A stretch of DNA of 64,000 nt from Aristolochia californica. Taxonomy: Eukaryota > Streptophyta > Magnoliopsida > Piperales > Aristolochiaceae. Shown here in pieces: positions 63,131-64,000 of the stretch (the first letter of the stretch is position 1; each line of letters begins with the position of its first letter). Both the position numbers and the translations under genes were made by a program. The notes below the pieces were generated by a model. That model saw only the letters and a program-made list of their open reading frames with translations. It was not told the DNA's origin and ran no database searches. Location of the stretch: the NCBI GenBank assembly GCA_029961685.1, contig JARWKL010000016.1, positions 5,643,207 to 5,707,206 on the forward strand, read 5' to 3'.

Positions 63131-64000
63131 GTAAGGAAGGAAGAGGTGATCGACCATCTCCTTCTTATTTGGTGAATAAAACGCTATCAAATGAAGAAAG
63201 CAAATCTTTTTCTGTTGTTGTCCATGTGGCTACCTCTACGTGGTCTAGGGTATGAATCTGGTGGCACATTAGAGGAAGTTGGACGTGGGGGGTGGGTCCA
63301 AAAACTTGAGCCTCTTACAGAGAAAAGGAATCTGTAGCGGAGATGAAGGGTTCTTGTTAATGTGGAAAATGGAGGGGAGAGCCTCAGTGAAGGGGCCACC
63401 GCCTTACAGAGAAAAGGCATCTGTGGCAGAGATGAAGGGTTCTTGTTAATGTGGAAATTGGAGGGGAGAGCCTCAGTAAGGGGGCCACTGCCTTTCAAAG
63501 AATTGAATCAAAATGTAGTGCACTCTCCACCACTAGAGTCTGAGCCTTTGGGTGTCCAGATCTCAGTATGCAAATAGATTTCCAGAGGCTAGATGCATGA
63601 GCTGTGATGGGGAGCCACTTGTAAATAAGCTCTGCATTTTAGGTTATGGTGTTTCTCTGTATATGTGATGGTTTTGTGTAAAATCTCCAAAGTCATTTGC
63701 CACCCGTGATGTTTTTCTGAAAGAAAATAGCCTGCCAATGTTTTGGAATGCTAAACTCCTGTTTTTTTCAACAATTAATGCATATATCTATCACGGGTTG
63801 CCCTCTGAAGGGAGTTCTTAAGAGATTGGTCAGATTATACTGAAGCAGGCAAGGAACAAAAGAAAGGTAGATAAGTGGAGGCCCACTGTAGTGGATCTCG
63901 TAGTTCTTTACTCTTCTAGATCTATGAAATTGGCTTTCCAGGTGGATGTATGCCTTCGAATTTTCTTCATCACGGGGAGTGGAGTGATGTGAAGGATGAC
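61405..64000. other. Unassigned DNA with a 90-bp tandem duplication at 63,313-63,495
   Basis: No clear gene. Within it a 90-bp unit starting CTTACAGAGAAAAGG (63313) recurs at 63403 with the same GATGAAGGGTTCTTGTTAAT and GGGGAGAGCCTCAGT. The surrounding DNA is mixed-composition and could be an old retroelement, but I found no diagnostic domain or terminus. Confidence 0.45.

Noticed and set aside
62963..63190. Minus-strand ORF with a VDHLFLPYPFS phrase resembling the LINE zf-RVT region
   Set aside because: Only one short phrase matches and the Cys residues of the motif are missing, so it was not called as a LINE.

Overview
This is a stretch of nuclear DNA from a flowering plant, probably a eudicot. 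Genes are split into many short exons by AT-rich GT-AG introns. The encoded proteins are plant-specific (EXECUTER1, KIN-4C, a DRMY1-type Myb protein), and the spaces between genes hold decayed plant transposons (hAT, LINE, LTR). I saw no bacterial-style operon, tRNA, rRNA or CRISPR array. All exon models come from reading frames joined at consensus splice sites with matching phase. Family names come from recognising conserved blocks, not from a search.

Layout. 0.4-5.0 kb (+): six-exon Myb/SANT protein resembling DRMY1. 6.8-8.0 kb (+): intact 402-codon single-exon ORF of unknown function. 8.2-9.0 kb: LTR-retrotransposon remnant on the minus strand. 10.5-11.9 kb (-): two-exon gene for a 178-residue acidic protein of unknown function, with a G-box-rich promoter near 13.2 kb. 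15.1-17.1 kb: three RNase H fragments of dead LINEs, two of them head to head. 17.8-26.4 kb (-): eleven-exon EXECUTER1, the chloroplast singlet-oxygen sensor, with three separate one-base deletions. 26.5-35.9 kb: a block of hAT transposons, comprising one decayed transposase-bearing copy and two deletion derivatives. Its left end lies only about 140 bp upstream of the EXECUTER1 start codon. 36.3-38.1 kb (+): six-exon COPI-associated (TVP15-like) Golgi membrane protein. 39.4-53.0 kb (-): complete 26-exon KIN-4C kinesin, whose 2.7-kb tenth intron is full of repeats and an LTR. 55.6-59.6 kb (-): four-exon magnesium-dependent phosphatase 1. 59.9-64.0 kb: possible leader of another plus-strand gene, with large tandem duplications.

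The genes are ordinary single loci with unrelated jobs (transcription-associated regulator, plastid stress signalling, Golgi trafficking, microtubule motor, HAD phosphatase). Nothing suggests a cluster acting together.

The most interesting point is EXECUTER1. Every splice site and every other codon is intact, yet three exons each lack exactly one base, and a hAT block has replaced its upstream region. Nearby genes with about 7.6 kb of coding sequence show no indel of this kind, so recent loss of function must be weighed against local assembly error. I did not find a convincing undescribed biological system. The second notable structure is a ~300-bp tandem array inside the hAT element in which each unit repeats an acceptor-exon-like layout, with intact donors in several units.
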